A model generated the notes under the pieces. It saw only the letters and a list, made by a program, of their open reading frames with translations, was not told the origin of the DNA and ran no database searches. From Tieghemiomyces parasiticus (Eukaryota; Kickxellomycota; Dimargaritomycetes; Dimargaritales; Dimargaritaceae), in the NCBI GenBank assembly GCA_027575765.1, contig JANBPT010000713.1:1-25238 (forward strand): 25,238 bases of DNA. The letters are read 5' to 3'. The number at the start of each line of letters is the position of its first letter. Position 1 is the first letter of the stretch. A program made the position numbers and the translations under genes. Positions 11,101 to 20,870 of this stretch are shown here, in pieces.

Positions 11101-12707
11101 GGACTTGGTCGAAATCTTCGACACGCTACCAACGGCACACACCTACATACAGGGAAAAAATCAGCAGTGAAATCGAGGAACTATGCACATAACTAGGCAG
11201 CAACCAGCCTAACAGACGATGGGCACAGGGTGGCGTCAACAACCGTGGGCAAGTATATCCCAGATATGGCCACTCAATTTCCCCCAGCTGATATGGGGGA
11301 GGGTGGGCCAGGCAGGAGTGTGGCCCCCGGGTTGCCCCAGATAATACAAAAAGGACGCGGCTATGATGTGATTGATTGCTGAGGAGATTAGACCAGTGCC
11401 CAAATGGGCTTGGTAACGGTCGGGCTGTCCCACAACCCTTATATGTACTCTGATAATCACTTGCCCACGGGATCGAGGCGGTTGGCATTCAGCCTCTGTT
11501 GTGTGATTGGCATTGGTGAAGGGACTGGTAGCGCGGTGAGCTCTTCTAAGGTCAAGGTGAGGCGAAGTCACGCGAAACCTCGTGCATCCTTCTTCCTCCC
11601 CCCCCACCCGCACCACCTTCCCGGCTTTGCTTCGGCCCTGATGCACCGTAAGGATGACGGCTTCCACCTATTCTCTCTGCTAATCAGATTCAGAGGAGAC
11701 CGGTGGCCTATCCCACAGCACCAAACGTCAAACAGCCTTGCCACAGCATTGCCTTTTCCGGCCGTGGTTCTGGCCTGGTGGTCGATGTGGGATGCTGTGG
11801 GGTCGGGGTCCTATGTATGTGGGTGGGTGGGAGCATGACGGGGAACCATGCGACATGGTCAGCCGCGGTCGCTACTCTGCTATCACCGACGGTGCTCTAG
11901 CATACCCAGCTTGGCAGCGGCCCACGCGAAACTGCCCGGGATCCCTTGGTGTGTAAAGGGCGGCCTGGCTCCGACGTTTACTGATTCGTGCAAGCCGAGA
12001 TGGGCCGCTCCGATCCCCGCCTCTAGCGGCACGGCACCCCCAGCCGGAGTTTGAAATCCCCACTTCCGAGACTCCCCCTCCCTCCTTCCCGGGCAGTCTT
12101 GCTAACCAATGGGCAGGGCACTCAGCTGCTTCCAAGGGTTTCATGATTGCTAGACCGTTAACTCCGCGCTGGACTCCCACTCTCCTTAGCGTCATCCCAC
12201 CCCAGCTTGGCCAACCCACCGCTTTCCCAGCGGCACTCCCTGACGGCGGAGAGTCCTTCAGAATGGCGAACCTTTCCAGGCCGATTAGGCGGCTCGGAGG
12301 TCACGCGGCCGAAATCGGGGGCAGGGTATAGCGCGGTCTGACCTGACCTTTGTTTCACCGGGCTTCACGGTTCCCACGGCCACCATGCTCGTCCTGGACC
12401 GTCCAGCCCGAGTACCTTCGGTGGCCGGCTGGGGCAGGGATGCCATGATGTATCGTGAAGGGGGCACGTTAGCAGTACTGCTTCGGAAGTGATTGTGAGT
12501 AAAGCAGTCAAAGGTAGAAAGGGAAATAAACAAATCAATATATATATATAAAAATAGGGCCTGGGCAGTGAACAGAGGTCAGAGCGCGGAAGCTGGCATC
12601 CCAGTATATTCTGGTCGAGCCTACCCACGGCCGCTCGCCCAAGGACCTTTCACCCTTTTTTTATTTTATATTTTAAGATAACAGCACCTCGCCTCTCATA
12701 CTCCCGC
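8151..12707. other. long gene-free stretch
   Basis: About 4.5 kb with no gene I can support. Open frames (such as 8477-8821, 9520-9804 and 11404-11838 plus; 11236-11667 minus) show no domain, no signal peptide and no splice signals joining them to anything sensible, and several overlap on opposite strands. It contains homopolymer tracts (G10-A-G6 at 10933-10949, C9 at 10986-10994) and a short TA tract at about 12538-12555. The part next to 8150 is probably the promoter of the TFIIB-like gene. No terminal inverted repeats, transposase or tRNA were seen. Confidence 0.45.
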
Positions 12708-14263
12708 CTAAGTTAGCCGGACACTCGGGACTGGTAGGCTTGGGCTAGCGACCACCTTGGCCTTGAGGCGCCAGTTAGTAGGAGGGCGGAGCCGGGAGGG
12801 CCGGTAGCTCAGGCGGCGCCGCGACCGCAGCGGCGAGCGGGTGGCTGCCGGGCGTACGACGGAGGGAGCACGAGTCGGAATGAGCGAGAAGCCGCTACTG
12901 AAGCCTAGGCCGACCGGGCTGCTGGCTTCGTCAAGACTGGCCGGAAGCGACAGGTCTGAGATAGAAAGATCGTCTAGGCCTGTGAGAGGCAGGCAGCGGG
13001 AAAGACGGGACATATTTGGTTAACGGGGATCCGAAGTTCGCGGGTGCCCCCCCCCCCCCGACACCTCCATAAATACTGAAGCATTGGATGCACGGAGAGT
13101 TGAGGATGGGTCGGCGTCTTTGCCGGAAAGGAGGATGCGAAGCGTGCGTGCGTATGCGGATAAACAAACGCGGTCTCGGTGTCATTGTGCCGTGCCGGTA
13201 CGACTCTACTCGCATAGGATCCCCGCAACAGCTGATATTCAAATCTTGACCAAATTAAAGACCGGTATTGGCACGGAATCGAGGCCCGCGTCGATGAGGA
13301 AGAGGGGGGGTACCCGATGGTAAAATGGAATGACTCAATCGGCCCATATTTTGGCCTTGCTCACGTTGGATGCTTACCTTCGTGACTCACGGGAATCGTC
13401 TCGGGCTCAAAACCCAGAGGTGGGGGCGAGATCGTGGTGGCCCACGCCGCCTCATAGAAGGAAGCCGGTGGAGGGCGAGCCAGGAAGGCCCAGTCCACCT
13501 CAACTTCGGGATCAAAGTCGGGTTCTGGACCGCCACATAATGTAGTTGCGTAGGACAGAGCCGAGGGGGAGGGGGGGATCCACGGGTCAGGCGTGTCGTA
13601 GGAGTGGCCATGGGTTGGTATCATTGTGTAGATACTGAGTTAGTTTTGACACTCTCCAGCCAAGGGTGGGGAGTGAACGGTTAGCAAAGTTATTACTATT
13701 CGACATAATATCACCACGCCTTCTTTTTGGACCTTACCTTCCACGGCAGGCGGCATCCACTCGGGCTCCCAATCAAAGTCGTCGTCGAGGCTGCCTCCGG
13801 TGGCGGGGTTCACTAAATTTGTACCCCAAACCTGCTGTGTATCCAGGGCAGGGGAGGGCGCCATTTTCGGGCGTGTCTGCGCTACCGTTGGTCGGCTTGC
13901 CTTCGCTGGTTGGGGCCGCAGGACCGATTTGGCGCACGGGGTAAGGATATCCGCCATTTTGAGACCTTTGGCCCCGGGCTTCACCACCATCCCGCCATCT
14001 TTGTTACCAGTAGTATTGACTTTCACCGTTAGAGGCTGGAGCTGCTGCGGTACGCTCTTGGCCATGAGCGGAGTCTTGGGGACGAGTGTCGACTTGGTTT
14101 GGGTGAGAGGCTTGAGGGTCGAGCCGTGGGGTTTTAGGTGCTGCTTGCCCCGGTGGCCCGGGGTTTGAGCGCCCGGGACACGTGCCGGACTGAAGAGCGT
14201 AGTAGCATTCTCCTTGTCCACGTCCGGGGCGAACCTTAGGGACCGCGATTGCAGCGGGTGCAT
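12708..14263 (-). CDS. securin-like protein, candidate separase inhibitor (three exons)
   Basis: Model on the minus strand: exons 14263-13738, 13524-13378 and 12979-12708; 945 nt, 314 residues. ATG 14263 sits in a strong CCACCATG context after a pyrimidine-rich leader. Donors are GAAG/GTAAGG and GAAG/GTAAGC; acceptors are GGTCCAG and CTCTCACAG; all phases match. The N-terminus carries a KEN box (residues 17-19, DKENA) followed by a basic, Pro/Thr-rich region with KTP motifs. The acidic-aromatic segment FDWEPEWMPP (~163-172), continued across the first junction by EPDFDPEVEVDW, resembles the separase-binding 'E-x-E-Y-x-P-P' segment of fungal securins (Pds1/Cut2). Securins hold separase inactive until APC/C-driven ubiquitination. 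No clear N-terminal RxxL destruction box is present. The first acceptor is weaker than the alternative at 13635, but only 13525 keeps the frame. The family call is tentative. Confidence 0.5.
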
Positions 14264-15031
14264 GGTGGAGGGAGGGAAGCGTCTGGCCAAGTGTGCAAAG
14301 GACGGAGTGAGTGGAGGTAGGGAAACGCGATCAGGGGAATCAAGTGGTGAGGGAGGTTCGATTGGCTGTCACGATTACGTAGTCTAGTCCGAGGTTGAAG
14401 AGAACAGGGAATGGGGTACGAGATGCAGCGGTTAGTTAGCAAGGTGGAAAGGACCGGAAAAGCGCCTCTCTGCTGTTTTGAAAGGCAAACACGAAGGGTA
14501 GCATTGGTGATATGTGTACTGGTTGGTTCCAACCAACAGGCTACAAGACCCTCATTATCAACACCAGTCCCACGCGTAGTCACGCGCTTCGAACTCCGCA
14601 CGGCCGTCAGCAACGGAGCTAGACAAGCACGCCAAGCGCAGGGTCCTATTGGAGTGGACAATCCCGCCCAGCTAGATTCAAAACCAAGCCCCCCCTCCAT
14701 GAATGTAGGGCCAGGCATCCAGTTGAAGCCCACCCCTGCCCCACCACCCCGCTAAAGCTATTCTGTGTGGCATGAGTGGCGCGCGCACTTGGACTGGCAT
14801 TGCCTATTGACCATTGTGGCTAATGGGTCCCCATGGGCGAGTCTAGATCTCGTAGCATCAGCTGAGATACTAAAAAGGTGACGGTCAGACGGGTCGTCGG
14901 GCACACGTCCCCTTCCCCTCGGATACCACGAGGCCTATCACGCTGCTGCACCCGTGAGGCTCCGTCGTATCTCAACGAATCTATAACCGGCTCCGTTGCA
15001 CCCCCCCCAATACCCATCCGACTAATTCCGG
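14264..15031. promoter_or_regulatory. divergent promoter region between the securin-like and ubiquitin-protease genes
   Basis: The two flanking genes are transcribed away from each other, so this ~0.77 kb must hold both promoters. On the minus strand the bases before ATG 14263 are pyrimidine-rich and end in CCACC. On the plus strand a TATAA lies at 14982-14986. An open frame at 14411-14755 plus has no recognisable domain and overlaps another at 14236-14733 minus; I do not call either a gene. Confidence 0.5.
14982..14986 (+). promoter_or_regulatory. possible TATA box of the ubiquitin-protease gene
   Basis: TATAA in the context TCTATAACC, 46 nt before the in-frame ATG at 15032 and about 180 nt before the preferred ATG at 15167. 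Its placement suits either start, so it does not decide between them. Match by sequence only. Confidence 0.3.
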
Positions 15032-15156
15032 ATGCCCCTTCCCCTTCGTCTCCCCGCACAACCTCCTTTGTATGCACCACTACCATCACCTCCCCTCTCT
15101 CACACCTTCAGTTCTCAACTAGACCTTCCCTCTCTTAACGTTTCTCTTTTATTTCC

Positions 15157-15174
15157 ATGGCCGCCCATGTATAA
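15157..15174 (+). other. five-codon upstream ORF overlapping the ubiquitin-protease start
   Basis: ATG at 15157 followed by GCC GCC CAT GTA TAA, ending at 15174. It is out of frame with the protease and spans its preferred ATG (15167), so translating it would compete with main-frame initiation. G at +4 is favourable; T at -3 is not. Whether it is used depends on the real transcript start and on whether the ATG at 15032 is the main start. Confidence 0.35.
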
Positions 15175-17737
15175 GCCCTCATCTAGCTACGCCATTGAGG
15201 CCAATGTCGCCTTGGTGCTCACCGCGCTACTCTGGGCGATCGCCATCGTCGCCGTCGTCTATATTCTCTACGACCATCATCAGCAGAACCACTCCGAGCG
15301 CTGGCGGAGCCGGGGTGCTGCCGCTGCTGCCGCCGCTCGCCGGCAAGCCTCGTTTGCCACAACATCGTCACCGCGGACCGTCCGCCTGACGGGCCTCACG
15401 GCGCTAGGCACCCGGTTACTCGGCTGCTGGCAGAGACGGGAACCGCCACGGGTCCGGTGGTCCTACGCGTTTGACTATCGGTCGTGGTGGACGCTAGGCC
15501 GACTCCTAGCTTGCAACTTTGTGCAGGCCGTGGTCGGGGTGGAACTCGCCCTGGCCCGCCCGCAGTATCTACACTCCGTGAGCCAGTTTCTCGATTACCT
15601 GATTGATTTCGGCGACGCCGACGGGGATGATTTCCTATATCGGAACCACCACCATGCCCTCCACCGTCGGAGCCATTCGGACGGTACGGTGGCCGGGGAG
15701 GATGATGACCATGCGGCTGCCGGTGGCGGCGGGCTGGATACGGCGGGACCATCCGGTCGCCGCCGGTCCAGCGTCACCCATACCCCGGAACTGGTGCTGG
15801 GTCTGGTCAACGTAGGCAACTCGTGTTTTCTCAACTCGGTCCTCCAGGCCCTCGCTTCCTCCGAGCAACTTCCCCTATACCTTTCCCAGTCCCTGGACCA
15901 CCTGAGTCGTTGCAACGGCCGTGCGGCCGACGAGATTTACTGGGTGTCGCTTCCAGTCATGGAAGCGCTCGAAGAGACGCTGGAGGAGCTCAACCAGCCC
16001 ACGGGTCGGAACGGGGCCTTCCGACCCTTCGCCATCCTGGGGGCCCTTGCCAGTAACCGTCGCCTGGTTAACCGAGAGCAGCAGGACGCTCATGAGGCAT
16101 TCCAGCTCATTTCGACGGCCCTTGCTGATGAGGATGAGGGCCTGCGGTTTAAGACGCCGTCGTTGCTCACCGCCGAAATCACCTCGGCCTTTGACACCCC
16201 GCCGTCCCTATCCCTGGCCTCACCCCTGCCTTCCTCTACTCCAACCCTTCCGCGCCCGGTCGCCCTGCCCCGTCGGTTACCCACCAACCCGCTCAGTGGC
16301 CTGCTGGCCAGCCGACTCGCCTGTCTCCAATGCGGGTACTCGGCTGCGATCCGTCATTTCAGCTTCGACAACCTTTCGCTGACACTTCCGCTGAATTACG
16401 TGTGCACCCTCGAGTCGTGTCTACAGGCCTACATCGCCATGGAGGTCCTGACCGATGCCCGTTGCCAGCGGTGCACGCTCCTCAAAACCGTTCACGGGAA
16501 TCGGGCGGTCTTGGCCCAGATGGAGGCCGCCTTTGCGCAGGCCGCCGAAGCTCCCCGGATAGCAGATCATTCTCCAAAGGCGCCGGCTCGACTTACCGCT
16601 GACTCCGCGACGATAACTAACCAACCTGCCAAGTCGACCGGATCCGACATCGACCCCGACTCTGACGAGGAAGACCCGTCGGGGAAAGGTCATGCGGGTC
16701 ACCCGCAAGGGACCACGATACCTACGGCCTCGCATATAACGGCAGTGGAGGTGACCCGGCAGCGACTCCGGACACGGATGCTCGAATGGGCGCTCAGCCA
16801 GCACGACTATGACCTGAGTTTTACACGCGAGCGCACTTTGGCCGACCCTTCGCATGCTCCGTTTCTCACGGATCGTGAGCGCGAGTGGGCCGCCTCGCGG
16901 TTCACCCCGGAAGACCTGACGGACGTCCCGCTGGAACACGTTGAGAGCCCGCATTCGTCCAAGCAGGCCATGATTGCTCGTCCACCCCGTACACTCTGTC
17001 TGCACCTGTCGCGGTCGACCTATGGGACGTACGGCCAGGCCATCAAGAATAACTGCCACGTGACCTTCCCGGAGTACCTTGATATGGCGCCTTATACGAC
17101 AAGTGGGACATTAAGCACCGACCCACGGCACGCCATTTCGTCGACAAACTCACCCGGAGCGCTGCCGACCACCGCCCAAGAGACTAGCGGCAGGCCCAAC
17201 CCTTACTGGTACCGCCTCCACGCCGTCGTGGTCCACTTTGGTACCCACTCCCAAGGCCACTTTATCACCTACCGGCGACGCACACAACCATCACGTGTTC
17301 CCAGCGCCCGCGAACTGCGACAGTTATCTAATCTGTCACCCTCGGCGTCCTACGACCACAGTGGGAACACCAGTGGCAACCTCAACAGCAATTGGTACCA
17401 GATTTCGGACGAACAGGTCGATCCGGTATCCCTCCATCGCGTTCTGCAGGCTAACCCTTACCTCCTTATTTACGAACAGGTGACGGCCGAAACCCTATGT
17501 GATCGGCTGGACCGCGAGGCCGCGACGCTTGTGCAACGTGCTCGGTTGAAACCTAATGGTGACAGTGGTGATGAACTGGAGGACGGGAGTCAGTCGGCTA
17601 GTGATGTGGATAGCGATGGTGGGTATGAGGATGGTGGCGGGCTCGGCTTGCGGAAGCGACCAACCGGGCCCCAGCGCCAAGGGGTTCCGCCGCAGACGCC
17701 GGTGTACGCCCAGTACGATTCTGACGACGACCCGTGA
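15167..17737 (+). CDS. membrane-anchored ubiquitin-specific protease (Ubp1/USP30 type)
   Basis: Single open frame, 856 residues from ATG 15167. A transmembrane segment (residues ~11-35, [20 protein letters not shown]) near the N-terminus places the enzyme on a membrane. The USP catalytic domain starts at ~212 with the Cys box [18 protein letters not shown] (Cys ~220). Zinc-knuckle pairs CLQC and CQRC follow. The His box [18 protein letters not shown] has catalytic His ~698, and the third residue is in WYQISDEQV (Asp ~748). A poorly conserved, acidic, Ser-rich insertion lies between the boxes, and the C-terminal tail is acidic. USPs hydrolyse ubiquitin from proteins. Yeast Ubp1 and human USP30 share the N-terminal anchor, USP30 on the mitochondrial outer membrane; location here is inferred. 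An in-frame ATG at 15032 would add 45 residues, but that stretch reads like a translated C/T-rich leader, so I chose 15167. All catalytic residues are intact. Confidence 0.92.
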
Positions 17738-18669
17738 ATTTTGGTCGGTTGGTGAGAAGGGAGAGGGGGGGTGGCTTTAGAGAGTTGCAGATTTTCTCTC
17801 ATGAACTTCCTAGCAACCCGCACGTCTCGCTTGTTTGGGATCATTACTTGTCACTTGCTGTTTGGTTCTCAAGGTCACTAACGAGGGCTGGGTTATTTTG
17901 GGTTACTGTTGTTGTTAATTTCCCTCATCCCTTTCATATTGGTTGACGGCTTATTTACTTTGGGTGCTTTTGCCTTATCTAAAAATGTACATGATACGAA
18001 ATGCATATTGTCGACCACACCAATGACCCCTCCGGTGTGATAGTATAGATAAGCCAGGGGGGGTATAACAGCACCGCCTAGTCAATCCGCTAGATAAAGG
18101 TAGTTGGGCTTGGCGGTTAGGGGGATGCCTACCGAGCAATATGGGGGAGGGATCAAGCCGATCTGGCCGCCCCATATCAGACAGCCGTCTGTAGTTGCCG
18201 GTGTTTTGAACTGCGCATAGGATAGGGGTGTTAAGGCATAACCCCTAGTCGATGTGGCGGATTTCTTGCCTGCTTATTTATTCGCATGCGCTCGTCGAAA
18301 ATAGCAGTTGGCGAGGCACTTCTTGCCCATGGCATCAGGCCAGTAGGAGGTTACAAGGCATCGCGGCCCTGGTCATATCCACAAGCCGACCGGGCAGGGT
18401 TGTCTATAAGGAGTGGTTTCACCACTCTTTAACGGGACTCCGTATGGACAGGTGAGAGGTGAGAGAAAGGGGAGGGAGGAGTGGTCAGAAGCCGGGTGAG
18501 AAATGTGTGATCACACAGAGCAAACACCCAATCTAACGACGTGTCACCTGTAGAGGCGCCATTGCCGGATTTAGCCATAGACACTAAAGCCCTCGCCATA
18601 GTGGGCCATAGATATTGGGGCTTGCCTATTCATCTTTAATCATAATGTGTATGGTAACGGGGACAATCT

Positions 18670-18697
18670 GCCACCCACGAAGGAACGGTTGGGTGGC
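18670..18697. repeat. 8-bp perfect inverted repeat (stem-loop)
   Basis: GCCACCCA at 18670-18677 and its exact complement TGGGTGGC at 18690-18697, separated by 12 bases. It could form a hairpin in DNA or RNA, or be a dyad binding site. It is not followed by a T tract and no gene ends next to it, so a terminator role is not supported. Confidence 0.55.
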
Positions 18698-18718
18698 CAC
18701 GACTGGGTATGTATTTAA

Positions 18719-18916
18719 CCGGTGGGTGGGACCGCGGCCAAAGATAGCCTAGTAGATCGCCTCCCTCTCCCCTCCCTTGCCATGGCGCAATGCGGAGGAG
18801 TGTCAATAGATAAGTACCACCAACCAGGAGTAGCCTCATTGGGTATCTTAATATGTTATAAATATATATAAATTTCACTGCTATAGTGCCTGACCTACCG
18901 GTGTGGGTGGGACCGG
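18719..18916. repeat. two copies of a GTGGGTGGGACCG element 180 bp apart
   Basis: CCGGTGGGTGGGACCG at 18719-18734 and CCGGTGTGGGTGGGACCG at 18899-18916, differing by a 2-base insertion. The second copy is bounded by CCGGT and ACCGG, an inverted arrangement of CGG half-sites. Zn(II)2Cys6 regulators of fungi bind paired CGG triplets, so a regulatory site is possible, but this is inference. Confidence 0.4.
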
Positions 18917-20503
18917 CGGATGGAGACACACAATCCTCCAGGGTTTTCCCCCATAGACATCTCCGAAAATACAGCGACCTGGTCGGCTACATTCGCTTTG
19001 TGATGCCCACCGGCGGCAAAACCATGGTAACACACGTACGTTGATTTAGTTTTACTCACTTTGGGCAGACCGACAGCCACCAAACACGGCGGTTAAGCTG
19101 ATTTCTCCGCTGGTTTAGGGGCCAGTGGAGGAGGAGAAGGAGGAGGGGGGGGGAGGCGAAGCTTGCCTCACTCGGACGGTGTTGTCACATGCGGGTGCAA
19201 CTTGGACGTTGGGCCGCTGTCCTTCCCTGCGCTTCCCCCCGCCTTAACTTTCACTCTGGTAAAACGCTGCAAAGTGACGGGAGGCCCAGGCGAGGGGCTG
19301 AGGCAACCGCTCTACTGGCTAGTGCGCTATCTATCCCTGCCACGATACCTGGCTATTAGAGGCGCAGACGGATTGGTTGAATGATCATTTCGTCTCGCCA
19401 ATAAGCGCTCACTGGATATCGGAGGTGTGAACAGATGGACAGTCACAGTTACCCAGCGTTAAGGTGTCCGATAGTGCGTCCGATTTCCTTAGGTCGTACA
19501 TTCCATAGACCTCTCCCACCCCGGTCTACTTCTTCGCGGCCTAGCCTGGAATGGTTTCACTAGTCACACCGGCCATTTTGCGTCTACTTCGAGTGGTCTC
19601 CATGCCTCTCCCCTCCAGCCTCCTCATACCATGTACCTCACTGCTTGGGGGGCCGGGAGCAGGCGGTGGCCGGGTCGGCGGGAGCACAGTGGTGCCGCGG
19701 CCCGATAAACAAGTAAATATTGCTGCTGAGGTAGCGGGCCTTGGCAGGGAGGGAGGCGTGGTATGACGTAGCGTCTATAGTTAGGAAGCGCAGACGTCGT
19801 CGTCGTACGCGAGCCCTCTCGTCGGTACCAGTGCAGTACTGCACACCCGCGCCGCTCGCCACCTACAGGAGACAGGGGGCCCAAGGGAGGAGGACGAGAG
19901 GGGGAGGCACCGTCTTTCCAAAGCAAAAGCGTGCGCGATGAGCCCAGAAATAATGGCGGGGCAGATGGTGAGCTGGATCGCCCAATGAAATTCCGTCACC
20001 CTCTCGCCGCCCACAAGTCACATGGGAGGTCCCTCATCCGCGCGTTTGGGTGGGCAGGCTTATCTATTTCGGCAGGGAGGGGTGGGGGTGATTGGTCCCC
20101 TGAGTCGCCGCAAGGTTTCGCCCCACGGCCCCTCCAGACGGCTCTGCGGGTGTCGGGGAGCGGGGGAGGGGGTCTCGTGCGGCTGCGGCGGGAGGGCCGC
20201 GAGGTCTTACTCTTGCGCCTCCCAGCCATAGATAAGCCGGGCGTCAGCGGCAGTGGCAGCGACAGCGGACGGCTCTCCGGGCTGGAGAGATTATGTGGAT
20301 AGGGGGGCTCGTGGGCCTCTCCCGCCCCCGCCACAGCATCTTCTCCACTGCATGGGGTCGCCGCTCTATTGACTTCAGAGGAAATTCGAGCTGCCCCTTC
20401 TTGCCTCTGTAATCCTGCCGGCTTCGGTCCCGTGAGTCCACCACCTCCCCTGTCCTGTGTAATCTGGCGTCTACGGCTCCGTTCTCAAGTCATTCTCCTG
20501 CAG

Positions 20504-20510
20504 TATATAA
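20504..20510 (+). promoter_or_regulatory. TATA box of the carnitine acetyltransferase gene
   Basis: TATATAA in CAGTATATAACTACC. It lies 66 nt before the ATG at 20570 and 367 nt before the ATG at 20871, upstream of a long C/T-rich leader. A good match by sequence and position. Confidence 0.5.
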
Positions 20511-20870
20511 CTACCCATACGCCCCCCCCACAGCTCCCTTCGTCAATTGACTACCCCATTCTCGCTCACATGTCCGCCAAGAGAACAGCTCGGCTACTCC
20601 CACTATCTCCTCAACCTATCTACCTATTTGTCTCCCAACGCCTCACCTGTATTATTTTTTCTTTTTTTCTTCTCCTGCGCTGCAGTCCCACGAGTTCCAA
20701 AGGCAGCAGTCACGCTACTGTTTCTCTCCTGCCGCCCACTTCGCCCATCATTACCATTAACAGCGCGTCATCTGCCAGTCTCGACGTCACTGACTCTGCA
20801 CCCCGCACTCCTCCGCTCCCTCTACTACTATTCGACCCCCCACCTCTCCTGCCAACCTTTCGATTCCGTC
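20511..20870 (+). other. pyrimidine-rich leader with possible short intron or mitochondrial presequence
   Basis: Strongly C/T-rich stretch between the TATA box and the acetyltransferase ATG. A long T/C tract ending in GCAG at 20685, followed by further AGs at 20706 and 20709, looks like a splice acceptor region. The acetyltransferase frame is open back through this leader. An ATG at 20570 could be joined in phase through a donor at 20649 (intron of only 37 to 61 nt), giving a presequence rich in Arg, Ser and Leu with no acidic residues, ending in LLRSLYYYSTP. C/T-rich DNA rarely encodes Asp or Glu, so the lack of acidic residues is weak evidence. Confidence 0.35.

Larger units (their letters stand above)
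17738..20503. other. gene-free stretch
   Basis: About 2.8 kb between the ubiquitin-protease stop and the carnitine acetyltransferase promoter. No convincing gene: frames such as 18252-18455, 19163-19384 and 19931-20302 (plus) or 18636-18929, 18895-19083 and 19996-20334 (minus) lack domains, and several begin at non-ATG codons. It contains an 8-bp inverted repeat at 18670-18697, two copies of a CCGGT...GTGGGTGGGACCG element, and TA-rich and G-rich tracts. Confidence 0.45.

Noticed and set aside
11236..11838. Overlapping 143- and 144-codon frames on opposite strands
   Set aside because: They overlap head-on, start or run through low-complexity tracts and show no recognisable protein family.
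13047..13059. Run of 13 C bases
   Set aside because: It lies within the last intron of the securin-like gene and does not affect the frame; simple homopolymer, possibly of inaccurate length.
13361..13624. Separate small gene starting at ATG 13624
   Set aside because: Its acidic-aromatic part continues the securin-like protein in phase through the acceptor at 13525. A separate gene stays possible but is the less economical reading.
15032..15166. 45-residue N-terminal extension of the ubiquitin protease from ATG 15032
   Set aside because: The stretch is Leu/Pro/Ser-rich like a translated C/T-rich leader and lies before a natural start next to the membrane anchor. It cannot be excluded.
19931..20334. 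Gly/Arg-rich frame on plus and Pro/Arg-rich frame on minus upstream of the acetyltransferase
   Set aside because: Both start at non-ATG codons and their composition follows from the G-rich strand. More likely promoter DNA.
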